Positions 17,202 to 25,083 of a stretch of DNA of 35,484 nucleotides are shown piece by piece; the first letter of the stretch is position 1; every line of letters starts with the position of its first letter. The stretch covers positions 1 through 35,484 of the forward strand of contig JAFSKR010000007.1 in assembly GCA_017448825.1 (NCBI GenBank). The letters are read 5' to 3'. The notes under the pieces are model-generated. The model did no database searches. It had not been told where the DNA came from and saw only the letters and a program-made list of their open reading frames with translations. The stretch is from Bacteroidaceae bacterium (GTDB taxonomy: Bacteria > Bacteroidota > Bacteroidia > Bacteroidales > Bacteroidaceae). Both the position numbers and the translations under genes were made by a program.

Positions 17202-17969
17202 CTTTAACGCTTCGAGCAGTTTATCCATCGCTTTGGCTGGGTCTCCTGTCTCTTCGTAGAGGTTGACGAACTTGCTGCCAATGATGGCTCCTGAGGCATT
17301 TCGTTGGGCGGCTTCGAGGGTTTGTTTGTTGCTGATGCCGAAGCCGATCATGCGGGGGTGCTTGAGGTTCATGCTGTTGATGCGTGAGAAGTAGGCTTGT
17401 TTGGCATCGTTGAACTCCTTTTGGGCACCCGTGATGGCAGCCGATGAGACCATGTAGATGAAACCGTCGGTATTGTCGTCGATGAAGCGGATGCGTTCGT
17501 CGCTGGTTTCAGGAGTGATGAGCATGATGATGCGGATGTCGTACTTGTCAGCAATAGGCTTGTAGTCTTCCAAGTAGTCCTTGAAGGGGAGGTCGGGGAT
17601 AATGACGCCATCGATACCCACCTCGACGCATCGTTGGCAGAAGGCATCGAAGCCGAACTGCATGATGGGGTTCAGGTACCCCATGAGGATAAGGGGCATT
17701 TTCACGTCGGAGCGAATGCCTTCCAACTGCGAGAACAAGGTCTTGAGTGTCATGCCGTTGCGCAAAGCTTTGGTGGCTGCATCTTGAATGACGGGTCCAT
17801 CTGCCATTGGGTCGGAGAAGGGGATGCCCACTTCTATCATGTCCACGCCTTTCTGTTCCAGCGTGCGGATGGTGTGTGCCGTTCCTTCCAATGTGGGGTG
17901 TCCTGCACAGAAGTATATGGAAAGGATGTTTTCGCTCTTGGTGGCGAATAGTTGATTGATTCTGTTCAT
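17196..17969 (-). CDS. trpA: Tryptophan synthase alpha chain
   Basis: A 257-residue TIM-barrel subunit that cleaves indole-3-glycerol phosphate to indole, which is channelled to TrpB. The catalytic pair is visible in MIEVGIPFSDPMADGP (Glu46 and Asp57). The phosphate-binding C-terminal part has IGFGISNKQT and GAIIGSKFV. Length is normal. It is the last gene of the operon, 6 nt after trpF, and is followed by the terminator at 17072-17125. Its final codons overlap the low-complexity repeat at 17141-17201. Confidence 0.97.
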   Translation of the reverse strand: MNRINQLFATKSENILSIYFCAGHPTLEGTAHTIRTLEQKGVDMIEVGIPFSDPMADGPVIQDAATKALRNGMTLKTLFSQLEGIRSDVKMPLILMGYLNPIMQFGFDAFCQRCVEVGIDGVIIPDLPFKDYLEDYKPIADKYDIRIIMLITPETSDERIRFIDDNTDGFIYMVSSAAITGAQKEFNDAKQAYFSRINSMNLKHPRMIGFGISNKQTLEAAQRNASGAIIGSKFVNLYEETGDPAKAMDKLLEALKK

Positions 17970-17975
17970 GTTGCT

Positions 17976-18614
17976 TTAATGGATTGAATGGGATGAATGG
18001 TTTATTTGAGAGAGAAAGGTGCGGAGGAGCATTGGGTCTTTTATCGCAGGGGCGGTCTCGAACTTACTGTTGAGGTCGATACCCACGAATTGAGGATGAT
18101 GGAACGATAGCACTTTTTCTGCATCGGTGGGTTTGATACCTCCTGTGAGGAGGAAGGGAATGTGCCCTTTGTAACCTTCCAAGATGTTCCAATCAAACTG
18201 TTTGCCACAACCTCCGTAGATGGAGCATCGGGTTTCGAAGAGGAAATAATCGACGATACCTTCGTAGCGTTTGGTTTCGTCCAAGTCGGAGGGTATGGTA
18301 ATGGGAATCATCTTGATTATTTTGACCTCCTTGTTGATGCATGAACGAAGTTGCTTGCAGTAGTCAGGTGTTTCATTTCCATGCAGCTGGATGATATTGA
18401 AACCGAATGTCTTAACACGTTCGAGTATGTCTTGTATGGGTTCGTTCACAAAAGCACCGACTCTCTTGCAATGTTGAGGTAGATAAGTGGGTATTTCGCT
18501 GACGAAGCGTGGTGAATGAGGATAGAAGATGAAGCCCATCCAATCGACACATCCCAGTTCGTCTATCTGACGGATGTTATCCGTGTCGCGCATGCCACAT
18601 ACTTTTACTATCAT
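17976..18614 (-). CDS. trpF: Phosphoribosylanthranilate isomerase
   Basis: A 212-residue TIM-barrel enzyme that isomerises N-(5-phosphoribosyl)anthranilate in the third step of tryptophan synthesis. The N-terminal KVCGMRD motif holds the catalytic Cys (Cys6), and the C-terminal barrel carries LLTGGIKPTDAEKV and FVGIDLNSKFET with the catalytic Asp. It stands as a separate gene rather than the TrpCF fusion of enterobacteria, as usual in Bacteroidota. It follows trpC by 21 nt and precedes trpA by 6 nt. Confidence 0.96.
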   Translation of the reverse strand: MIVKVCGMRDTDNIRQIDELGCVDWMGFIFYPHSPRFVSEIPTYLPQHCKRVGAFVNEPIQDILERVKTFGFNIIQLHGNETPDYCKQLRSCINKEVKIIKMIPITIPSDLDETKRYEGIVDYFLFETRCSIYGGCGKQFDWNILEGYKGHIPFLLTGGIKPTDAEKVLSFHHPQFVGIDLNSKFETAPAIKDPMLLRTFLSQINHSSHSIH

Positions 18615-18635
18615 GGAGTATCGAATTTTATGAAT

Positions 18636-19433
18636 TTATTGGGTGATTTGAGTGATGAAGGTTTTAAGGGCGGCACCTGGGTCTTCCGTCTTCATGAAGG
18701 TCTCGCCGATGAGGAAGCCTCGGAAACCCGCTTCACGCAGTTCTTTCACTGTTTGAGGATTGCTGATTCCGCTTTCAGAGACGAGCACATAGTCCTTGGG
18801 CAAGAGGGCGGCAAGGCGATAGGAGTTCTGTACATCGGTGTGGAACGTGCCGAGGTTGCGGTTGTTTACGCCCACCATGTCGATGCACTCGCCCACATAC
18901 TCCAGTTCTGGCTCTGTGTGCACTTCGAGCAGGGTTTCAAGCCTCAGTTCGTGCGCCTTTTGCGCCAGTTGCTTGCACTCGTCCTTCGTCAGGTCGGCGG
19001 CGATGAGCAACACAGCGTCGGCACCAATCGCTTTGGCTTGATAGAGCTGGTATTCATCGACGATGAAGTCTTTGCGCAGGATGGGGCAGGTGACCATCGG
19101 TCGGGCGATGCGCACAAACCGCAGGTTGCCGCCAAAGTACTTCTCGTCGGTCAGGATGGAGAGGGCACTCGCACCATTCTCACAGTAGGAAGCAGGAATC
19201 ACCTCAGGTTTTCCCTCCTCCTTAATCCAACCTTTCGAGGGGCTTTTGCGCTTGAATTCGGCAATGATGCCCGATGCACTGTTGGCAAGGCTTTCACGCA
19301 TGGAGCGTCGGGGTGTCGTCTCATCAGCCAGCAGCTGCTCCACATTATTATATAATAAGGAGGGAGCCACCTGTGTTTTCTGCTTCTCCACTTCGATGCG
19401 CTTCCAAGCGACGATTTCTTCTAAGATGTCCAT
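18636..19433 (-). CDS. trpC: Indole-3-glycerol phosphate synthase
   Basis: A 265-residue TIM-barrel enzyme closing the indole ring from CdRP. Visible motifs are IIAEFKRKSPSKG (about 56-68, active-site Lys), ASALSILTDEKYFGG, PILRKDFIVDEYQ with the second catalytic Lys, VGVNNRNLGTF, and SESGISNPQTV with GFLIGETFM near the C-terminus. All catalytic blocks are intact and the length is normal. It lies 21 nt after trpD and 21 nt before trpF. Confidence 0.97.
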   Translation of the reverse strand: MDILEEIVAWKRIEVEKQKTQVAPSLLYNNVEQLLADETTPRRSMRESLANSASGIIAEFKRKSPSKGWIKEEGKPEVIPASYCENGASALSILTDEKYFGGNLRFVRIARPMVTCPILRKDFIVDEYQLYQAKAIGADAVLLIAADLTKDECKQLAQKAHELRLETLLEVHTEPELEYVGECIDMVGVNNRNLGTFHTDVQNSYRLAALLPKDYVLVSESGISNPQTVKELREAGFRGFLIGETFMKTEDPGAALKTFITQITQ

Positions 19434-19454
19434 GAGGAGATGAGGTTGATGGGG

Positions 19455-20450
19455 TTAGGAGTTGAGTTCGAGGAATTTCTTGAAGGTTGCCAGTGCCTTG
19501 CCGCTTTCGAGCGATTCACGAGCCACAGCCACAGAGTCGGACATGGAGAGGTTCTTGTCCATCACGCTGATGCCGCAAGCAGCATTGGCGATGACCACAT
19601 TCTTTTGTGCCTCGGCGGAAGTGCCTTCCAGCACGGCATCGAAAATCTTCATGGCATCCTCTGGCGTCTCGCCGCCGTAGATGTCACTCTGTTCGATATA
19701 CTTCAAGCCCAAATCGACAGGTGTGAGCACTTTCTCGAAATTGTTGGTGCAGATTTTGAAACCACTCGTCAGCGAGATTTCGTCGTAGCCATCGTAGGAG
19801 GTGATGACACCGAAGTTGTCGCCAATCTTCTGATGCACGTTGGTGTAGAGCCGCAGTTGTGCCTGGTTGGCGGTGCCGTGCAGGGAGTTCTTGGGATGGC
19901 ACGGATTGACGAGAGGACCCAGCAGGTTGAAGCAGGTGGGCACGCCGAGTGCTTTGCGGGTGGGACCTACAAACTTCATGCCGTAGGCGAAGAGGGGAGC
20001 GTGGAAGTAGCAGATGCCAGCCTCGTCGAGCGAACGTTTCAGTGTGTCGATGTCGTCGGTGAACTTCACGCCGTGTCCCTGCAGCACGTTGCTGGCACCG
20101 CTCACCGACGAGGAACCTCCGTTGCCGTGCTTGGTCACCTTATAGCCAGCACCTGCAATGACGAAGGCTGAGCACGTGGAGATGTTGAACGTGTTTTTGC
20201 CGTCGCCGCCTGTTCCCACGATGTCCAGCGTGTTGTACTCGCTGAAATCCATATACTTGCCCGTTTCGAGCAGTCCTTGACGGAACCCTAAGAGTTCATC
20301 TACCGTCACACCGCGTGTCTGCATCGCCATCAGTAGGGCGGCAATCTGCTGAACGTTGTACTTCTCCTCCACGATGCCAAGCATAATTTCGTGGGTCTCT
20401 TCCTGTGTGAGGGTGTTGCCCTCGATGAGTTTCAAAAGATACTGTTTCAT
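19455..20450 (-). CDS. trpD: Anthranilate phosphoribosyltransferase
   Basis: A 331-residue enzyme that transfers phosphoribose from PRPP to anthranilate. The PRPP-binding motif DIVGTGGDGKNTFNIST (about 77-93) and VTKHGNGGSSSVSGASNVL are intact, and FFN-type conserved blocks (RKALGVPTCFNLLGPLVNP) follow. The start overlaps the trpG stop by 4 nt, so the free-standing TrpG and TrpD are translationally coupled. In some enterobacteria these two are fused. Confidence 0.97.
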   Translation of the reverse strand: MKQYLLKLIEGNTLTQEETHEIMLGIVEEKYNVQQIAALLMAMQTRGVTVDELLGFRQGLLETGKYMDFSEYNTLDIVGTGGDGKNTFNISTCSAFVIAGAGYKVTKHGNGGSSSVSGASNVLQGHGVKFTDDIDTLKRSLDEAGICYFHAPLFAYGMKFVGPTRKALGVPTCFNLLGPLVNPCHPKNSLHGTANQAQLRLYTNVHQKIGDNFGVITSYDGYDEISLTSGFKICTNNFEKVLTPVDLGLKYIEQSDIYGGETPEDAMKIFDAVLEGTSAEAQKNVVIANAACGISVMDKNLSMSDSVAVARESLESGKALATFKKFLELNS

Positions 20451-21019
20451 ATTGAGTTGTGTTTTAACCAGTTGTTGATGATTGTTTTTCCTTCTTTTGT
20501 GAGCACGCTTTCGGGGTGGTACTGAATGCCACGGATGTCGAACTGCTTATGTCGCAGAGACATGATGAAGCCTTCGTCGCTGACGCTGGTCACTTCGAGG
20601 CAATCGGGCAGTCCTTCAGTATCGACCACCCATGAGTGGTAACGTCCCACCTCGATTTTGTCAGGCAATCCCTCGAAGAGATAGTCGCGCATGGTGATGG
20701 TGGCAGGAGTGGCCACGCCGTGATACACTTCGCTCAGGTTGGTCAGGTGTCCGCCAAAGCTTTCGCCGATGGCTTGATGACCGAGGCACACCCCGAGAAT
20801 GGGCTTCTTGCCGGCGTATGTCTTGATGACATCGAGCAGGAGACCCGCCTCACACGGGATGCCAGGACCTGGAGAGAGGATGATTTTGTCAAATGACTCC
20901 AGTTGCTCCATCTGGAACTGGTCGTTGCGATACACCGTCACTTCTGCTCCCAGTTCCTTGACGAGATGACTCAGATTGTAAGTGAATGAGTCATAGTTAT
21001 CGATAATTGCTATTTTCAT
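20447..21019 (-). CDS. trpG: Anthranilate synthase component II (glutamine amidotransferase)
   Basis: A 190-residue class I glutamine amidotransferase that supplies ammonia to TrpE. The nucleophile is Cys78 in ILGVCLGHQAIGE, and the His-Glu pair is in IQYHPESVLT near residues 167-170. The oxyanion motif SPGPGIP is present. Some relatives (PabA) also serve folate synthesis; the position between trpE and trpD supports TrpG. It is 17 nt after trpE and overlaps trpD by 4 nt. Confidence 0.97.
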   Translation of the reverse strand: MKIAIIDNYDSFTYNLSHLVKELGAEVTVYRNDQFQMEQLESFDKIILSPGPGIPCEAGLLLDVIKTYAGKKPILGVCLGHQAIGESFGGHLTNLSEVYHGVATPATITMRDYLFEGLPDKIEVGRYHSWVVDTEGLPDCLEVTSVSDEGFIMSLRHKQFDIRGIQYHPESVLTKEGKTIINNWLKHNSI

Positions 21020-21036
21020 ATCTACATTAGTCTTCT

Positions 21037-22452
21037 TTATAGTTTCTCTGCGATTTCGATGGCTTTCCGTAAAGCCCCGAGTTTGTTGTTCACTTCCTGC
21101 AATTCATATTCCACATTGCTTTTCGCCACGATGCCGCCACCAGCTTGGAACCACAGTTCGTTATTACGGCTGACAAAGGTGCGGATGGTGATGGCTTGGT
21201 TGAGGTTGCCGTCAAATCCGATGCTACCCACACAGCCTCCGTAGGCACCACGGTTGTGTGGCTCGTATTCGCTGATGAGTTGCATGGCTCGCACTTTGGG
21301 TGCGCCCGACAGCGTGCCAGCTGGGAAGGTGTCGATGAAGGCCTGCACGGGGTCAGCCCCATCGTTCAGTTCGCCACTCACACGCGACACCAAATGGATG
21401 ACGTGGCTGTAGAATTGCATATCCTTGTAGAAATCGACTTTCACATCGTGGCAGTTTCGGCTGAGGTCGTTGCGAGCCAAATCCACCAGCATCACGTGTT
21501 CGGCATTCTCTTTGGGGTCATTCTTCAGATAGAGTGCGTTCTGGCGATCCTGTTCGGTGTCGCCTGTGCGTTTGGTGGTGCCGGCGATGGGGTCGATGTA
21601 GGCTCGACCCTCCTCGATGCGGCAATGGGTCTCGGGACTTGAACCGAAGATGCGGAAACCACCGAAATCCATGTAGAACAGGTAAGGCGACGGGTTGATG
21701 CTTCGCAAGGCGCGGTAGAGCTTGAAGTCATCGCCCTCGTACTTCTGCTTGAACCGGCGCGAGAGCACTATCTGGAACACGTCGCCGCGCAGACAGTGGC
21801 GGATGCCTCGACGGATGTTCTCACGGTGCTCGTCGTCCGTCAGCGTTGACCAATAGTTGCCCACGGGGTGGAATCCGTACTGCTGGTAGGGGCGGTTGTT
21901 CACGTCGTGCTCCAGTTGGTCGAGGTCGTCCTGCTCGCCGTCAGCCAGCAGTTCGATGAGTTTCAGTTCGTTCTTGAAGTGGTCGAACACGATGTAATCT
22001 TTGTAGAGGATGTACTGGAGGTCGGGTGCGTCGTTCTGCTCTTGTGTCTCGTCCTTCACGTCGATGTGCTCGAAGTAGCGCACGGCATTGAAGGTTGTGT
22101 AGCCAAAGAGTGTGCAGTTGCCCTTGCCCTCGCCCGTGATGTTGAAGTGTGCCAAGAAGTCGTTGATAAACTGTGCTGTGTTGTAGCTGTCCGTGATAGG
22201 GGTGCGTGTCTCCTCTCCGTTGGGGAACTTCATCACGCCCACGCCATGTTCCACCGAAACGCTGGCGATGGGGTGGACACAGATGAACGAGCGGCTATTC
22301 TTCCCGCTGTGATAGTCAGAACTTTCCATCAGTGCGCTCTGAGGGTAGGCATCGCGCACTCGCATATACACACTGACCGGTGTGTTCAGGTCGCCAAGAA
22401 TCTTTTTGGAGGCGGTATGATAGTGATACATAGTGCTTATGGTTTGATACAT
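21037..22452 (-). CDS. trpE: Anthranilate synthase component I
   Basis: A 471-residue chorismate-using enzyme. Near the N-terminus PQSALMESSD (about 37-46) corresponds to the LLES-type tryptophan-binding motif, so feedback inhibition by Trp is expected. The C-terminal catalytic domain has FQIVLSRRF, DPIAGTTKRTGD, HVMLVDLARNDLSR, GTLSGAPKVRAM and QAGGGIVAKSN. The ATG at 22452 is chosen because it follows an A-rich stretch (ATCAAACA); the frame extends farther up only through a GTG lying inside the 23-bp hairpin repeats. An ATG at 22431 is an alternative. It is separated from trpB by 159 nt. Confidence 0.96.
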   Translation of the reverse strand: MYQTISTMYHYHTASKKILGDLNTPVSVYMRVRDAYPQSALMESSDYHSGKNSRSFICVHPIASVSVEHGVGVMKFPNGEETRTPITDSYNTAQFINDFLAHFNITGEGKGNCTLFGYTTFNAVRYFEHIDVKDETQEQNDAPDLQYILYKDYIVFDHFKNELKLIELLADGEQDDLDQLEHDVNNRPYQQYGFHPVGNYWSTLTDDEHRENIRRGIRHCLRGDVFQIVLSRRFKQKYEGDDFKLYRALRSINPSPYLFYMDFGGFRIFGSSPETHCRIEEGRAYIDPIAGTTKRTGDTEQDRQNALYLKNDPKENAEHVMLVDLARNDLSRNCHDVKVDFYKDMQFYSHVIHLVSRVSGELNDGADPVQAFIDTFPAGTLSGAPKVRAMQLISEYEPHNRGAYGGCVGSIGFDGNLNQAITIRTFVSRNNELWFQAGGGIVAKSNVEYELQEVNNKLGALRKAIEIAEKL

Positions 22453-22510
22453 TGTTTGATGTTGCTGGTTTGTAGAGGTACTGTAAAGGAGTGCTTCCAC
22501 ATCCTCTAAA

Positions 22511-22575
22511 CCGACGTGCCCCACGTCGGTAAGGCGGCGTGCCTCACGTCGGTCGACCGATGTGCCCCACGTCGG
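22511..22575. repeat. Three tandem 23-bp hairpin units between trpB and trpE
   Basis: Three units repeat at exactly 23-bp spacing: 22511-22529, about 22534-22552 and 22557-22575. The first reads CCGACGTG-CCC-CACGTCGG, a perfect 8-bp stem; units two and three keep the stem with one or two changes that mostly preserve pairing through G-T. In the trp transcript they would form three adjacent GC-rich hairpins about 60 nt before the trpE start. Confidence 0.85.
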
Positions 22576-22611
22576 TTGAGGGGTGTTTGGGGATGGGTGA
22601 CTCCTTTCTTT

Positions 22612-23796
22612 TTATTGTTGATGTTTCAGGTAAGTGTCCAAGTCCTTGTCGCCTCTTCCGCTCACGGTGAGCACAACGACGGTGTCCTTCGTGAACAGGT
22701 CTTTCACCTTGGGCAGCAACGCCAAGGCATGAGCACTTTCGAGAGCAGGGATGATGCCTTCCATGCGCGTCAGTTCAAAGGCAGCTTGTAGGGCTTCGTC
22801 GTCGTTGGCTGGGAGCACTTGGGCACGTCCCGTCTCGTAGAGGTTGCAGTGGATGGGGCCCGTTCCCGGATAGTCGAGGCCAGCCGAAATGGAGTAAGGC
22901 TCGATGATTTGGCCATCCTCCGTCTGCATGAGCTTGATGCGGCTGCCGTGCAAGATGCCTACGGTGCCCACCTGCATGCTGGCAGCGGTTTGACCGCTCT
23001 CGATGCCGAGACCTCCGGCTTCACCGAGGATTATCTTCACACGCTCGTCGTCGATGTAATGGTAGATGGTGCCAGCGGCGTTCGAGCCTCCACCCACGCA
23101 GGCCATCAGATAGTCAGGGTAATCTCTGCCAATCTTTTCCTCAAGCTGCCACTTGATTTCCTCCGAGATGACCGACTGCAAGCGTGCCACCATGTCGGGA
23201 TAGGGATGCGGCCCCACGGTGCTGCCTATTATATAGAATGTGTCGGCTGGGTGGCAGCACCAGTCGCGAATGGCTTCGTTGGTGGCATCCTTGAGCGTCT
23301 TGTTTCCGCTCTCCACAGGCACCACCGTTGCGCCCAACATCTTCATGCGCTCCACGTTGACGTGTTGACGCTGCACGTCCAACGCACCTTGATACACCGT
23401 ACACGGCATATCCATGAGTGCGCAGGCGGTGGCGGTGGCCACACCATGCTGACCAGCTCCCGTCTCTGCGATGATGCGCTTCTTGCCCATCTGCTTGGCA
23501 AGGAGAATCTGCCCCAACGCATTGTTGATTTTGTGGGCACCCGTGTGGTTGAGGTCTTCGCGCTTGAGGTAGAGCTGACAGCCGTACTTCTCGCTCATGC
23601 GCTTGGCGTAATAGAGTGGGGATGGGCGACCCACGTAGTCCTTCAGCAAGGCATGGAACTCCTGCTTGAATGCTTCACTCTCCAAGATGGGCAGGTATGC
23701 CTTTTTCAAGTCCTCCACCGTCTTGTACAGAATCTCTGGAATGTAGGCCCCTCCGAACTGTCCGTAGAAGCCATTTTCATCTACTTGGTATGTCAT
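22612..23796 (-). CDS. trpB: Tryptophan synthase beta chain
   Basis: A 394-residue PLP enzyme that condenses indole with serine. [14 protein letters not shown] contains the PLP Lys (Lys89); [14 protein letters not shown] and the glycine-rich phosphate loop GGGSNAAG are intact, and the C-terminus has [13 protein letters not shown]. The ATG at 23796 ([16 protein letters not shown]) matches the usual start; the frame runs on to 24015 only through the inverted-repeat element. It is the first structural gene of the operon, preceded by a Trp-rich leader peptide and an attenuator hairpin, and is separated from trpA, its partner, by the whole operon. Confidence 0.97.
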   Translation of the reverse strand: MTYQVDENGFYGQFGGAYIPEILYKTVEDLKKAYLPILESEAFKQEFHALLKDYVGRPSPLYYAKRMSEKYGCQLYLKREDLNHTGAHKINNALGQILLAKQMGKKRIIAETGAGQHGVATATACALMDMPCTVYQGALDVQRQHVNVERMKMLGATVVPVESGNKTLKDATNEAIRDWCCHPADTFYIIGSTVGPHPYPDMVARLQSVISEEIKWQLEEKIGRDYPDYLMACVGGGSNAAGTIYHYIDDERVKIILGEAGGLGIESGQTAASMQVGTVGILHGSRIKLMQTEDGQIIEPYSISAGLDYPGTGPIHCNLYETGRAQVLPANDDEALQAAFELTRMEGIIPALESAHALALLPKVKDLFTKDTVVVLTVSGRGDKDLDTYLKHQQ

Positions 23797-23802
23797 AATT
23801 GA

Positions 23803-23982
23803 AGACCCCCTCTGCCCTTTGGGCTTTCCGTCCTCTATGGGGAGAACCGTCCGGCTTGTTTGCTGCTGGGGGATTTTGTTAAGTGATTGTTTGATTTGTT
23901 TATCTTTTGCCTTTTTCTTCCCCCAACATCCCGCATGGTCTCTCCCCATAGAGGGGAAGATGCCAAAGGGCAGAGGGGGTCT
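23803..23982. repeat. 180-bp inverted-repeat (foldback) element abutting the trpB start
   Basis: The left arm from 23803 and the right arm ending at 23982 begin with the same 20 bp inverted (AGACCCCCTCTGCCCTTTGG), then diverge for about 9 bp, then share CCTCTATGGGGAGA, and show weaker similarity farther in to a TGGGGGA block. The arms total roughly 65 bp each around an AT-rich core (about 23873-23915). It looks like a non-coding foldback or MITE-like intergenic repeat. The left arm ends 6 bp from the trpB ATG, so the transcript would carry a long hairpin against the ribosome binding region. Confidence 0.8.
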
Positions 23983-23997
23983 GTGGTTTATCTTACG

Positions 23998-24033
23998 AAA
24001 AAGAGCCTGTCGCAAGTACGACAGGCTCTTTTT
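23998..24033 (-). terminator. trp attenuator: 15-bp hairpin followed by T run
   Basis: AAAAAGAGCCTGTCG (minus strand, 24019-24033) pairs perfectly with CGACAGGCTCTTTTT (23998-24012) around a 6-nt loop. It lies 49 nt after the stop of the Trp-rich leader peptide and upstream of trpB. No complete gene ends ahead of it on the minus strand, so its sensible role is conditional termination of the trp transcript. The A-run on the other side makes it formally bidirectional, but no plus-strand gene ends here either. Confidence 0.85.
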
Positions 24034-24082
24034 GTGCTATGCTTTTTAGGGTTGGCTTTGCATAGGGAAATCACCATTGGAC

Positions 24083-24142
24083 TTACGACTCTTTGAATCC
24101 TAAGCTACGCCACCACCAATATGTCTTGTTGTTCTGTGTCAT
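24083..24142 (-). CDS. trpL: trp operon leader peptide with three consecutive Trp codons
   Basis: A 19-residue peptide, MTQNNKTYWWWRSLGFKES, read from the ATG at 24142 to a TAA at 24083-24085. Codons 9-11 (24110-24118) are TGG TGG TGG. The start lies about 13 nt after the predicted transcription start of a consensus promoter (24162-24193), and the stop lies 49 nt before a perfect terminator hairpin. Three Trp codons in a row in so short a frame directly ahead of trpB are very unlikely by chance. By analogy with enterobacterial trpL, ribosome stalling at these codons when charged tRNA-Trp is scarce should prevent termination. A longer in-frame ORF (from 24322) exists but begins upstream of the promoter. 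Confidence 0.88.
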   Translation of the reverse strand: MTQNNKTYWWWRSLGFKES

Positions 24143-24161
24143 GTTTTTGTCATTTCGTTTG

Positions 24162-24193
24162 CAAAGTAACGACATTTCTTTCAAATGGACAAA
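24162..24193 (-). promoter_or_regulatory. Promoter of the trp operon
   Basis: On the minus strand TTTG (24190-24193), a 20-bp spacer and TTACTTTG (24162-24169; one mismatch to TAnnTTTG) form a near-consensus Bacteroidota promoter. Initiation near 24155 would place the leader-peptide ATG about 13 nt into the transcript. Confidence 0.7.
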
Positions 24194-24237
24194 TAAAAAC
24201 GAGAAAAAATGACATTTCGATGAAAAGTGATGCCTTT

Positions 24238-24270
24238 TTTGTGTGTATTGCGAGATGTTTTGTAATTTTG
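24238..24270 (+). promoter_or_regulatory. Promoter for the 24339-24923 gene
   Basis: TTTG (24238-24241), a 21-bp spacer and TAATTTTG (24263-24270) match the Bacteroidota consensus exactly. It is divergent from the trp promoter, 45 bp away. Confidence 0.75.
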
Positions 24271-24338
24271 TGCCGTCTAAAACAAAGATGTTTACGAAAA
24301 TGGCAATGCCGATTACTTTCAAAAGGAACTCATAGAAT

Positions 24339-24923
24339 ATGAAGTCGAAAAAGTTGTTTTTACTGGTAGGGTTATTGGTCTCTCCTCTGTTGGTGAGGTC
24401 TCAAAGTGTGAAAGACTATCTGAACATAGGCGATACCATACGCTTCAATAATGAAACCTATCATCTTGGTTGGAGTGCCCAACCGATGGATGGTTATTAT
24501 GTCCAAGAGTTTTTTCCTAAAGACGAAAAACCAGAATCTTATAAACAGATGTTCACAGTTTCTGTGCATTGTTCAGAAACTCTTACACCTCGGCTTGCGG
24601 TGGAGGCTAAAATGATAGAACTAAATGCCCGAAAGAAAACGGATGCCTGCTGCAACTACAAGGTCATGAATCAAGGCGATGATTATCTGATAGATTTCTT
24701 GGTTAGTCAGAAGGATGCCAACAATCCCGAACTTTTGTCTGTTGTAGAGTTCGATGTGCATGTGTATCGGCAAATTACAATCAATGGGAAAAAGGCCTTG
24801 AAACTTGATTTTTACAGTCGACGTGCATCCGGCGATGAGATTATGCCTTTTCTGCAAAACCTTACAGATATAAGAGGGAAAACATTAGTGGAGATGCTAC
24901 AGACGGATATACAGTGTAAATAA
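24339..24923 (+). CDS. Exported protein of unknown function (194 aa)
   Basis: No family recognised. A signal peptide (MKSKKLFLLVGLLVSPLLVRS, cut before QSVKDY) leads to a mature domain of about 173 residues with alternating short strands: IRFNNETYHLGWSAQP, YYVQEFFPKDEK, FTVSVHC, DYLIDFLVSQ, SVVEFDVHVYRQI and ALKLDFYSRRASG. The mix suggests an alpha/beta fold acting in the periplasm or on the surface. Cys residues (HCSE, DACCNYK, IQCK) may form disulfides. It has its own consensus promoter, divergent from trpL, and a strong terminator (25024-25063), so it is monocistronic. No functional link to tryptophan is evident. Confidence 0.85.
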   Translation: MKSKKLFLLVGLLVSPLLVRSQSVKDYLNIGDTIRFNNETYHLGWSAQPMDGYYVQEFFPKDEKPESYKQMFTVSVHCSETLTPRLAVEAKMIELNARKKTDACCNYKVMNQGDDYLIDFLVSQKDANNPELLSVVEFDVHVYRQITINGKKALKLDFYSRRASGDEIMPFLQNLTDIRGKTLVEMLQTDIQCK

Positions 24924-25023
24924 GCGATGCGTTGTCGATGACCAAATTGAAATAGTGGATTCTGGGGATACTCGCAAAGAACCTCAAGCATGGGTTGATA
25001 ATATGAAATGAGGGAACAAACTC

Positions 25024-25063
25024 AAAAGGCGTCAAGCAGGAACGATTCTGCTTGACGCCTTTT
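25024..25063. terminator. Bidirectional terminator between convergent genes
   Basis: AAAAGGCGTCAAGCAG (25024-25039) pairs perfectly with CTGCTTGACGCCTTTT (25048-25063) around an 8-nt loop. The flanking A and T runs let it serve both the plus-strand gene ending at 24923 and the minus-strand gene ending at 25084. Confidence 0.92.
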
Positions 25064-25083
25064 GTTTAGCGGGTGTGTGTATC

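Noticed and set aside
16904-17266. 120-residue plus-strand ORF
   Set aside because: It runs through the trp terminator hairpin, the low-complexity repeat and the antisense of the trpA 3' end; composition is not protein-like.
22511-22575. CRISPR-like array in the trp operon
   Set aside because: There are no distinct spacers: the units are contiguous 23-bp palindromes and no cas genes are present.
23797-24015. 73-residue N-terminal extension of TrpB
   Set aside because: It is encoded by the inverted-repeat element and the attenuator region; the usual TrpB start is at 23796.
24083-24322. 79-residue minus-strand ORF containing the Trp-rich segment
   Set aside because: Most of it lies upstream of the predicted trp transcription start; only the last 19 codons sit in the transcript, so the short leader peptide is annotated instead.
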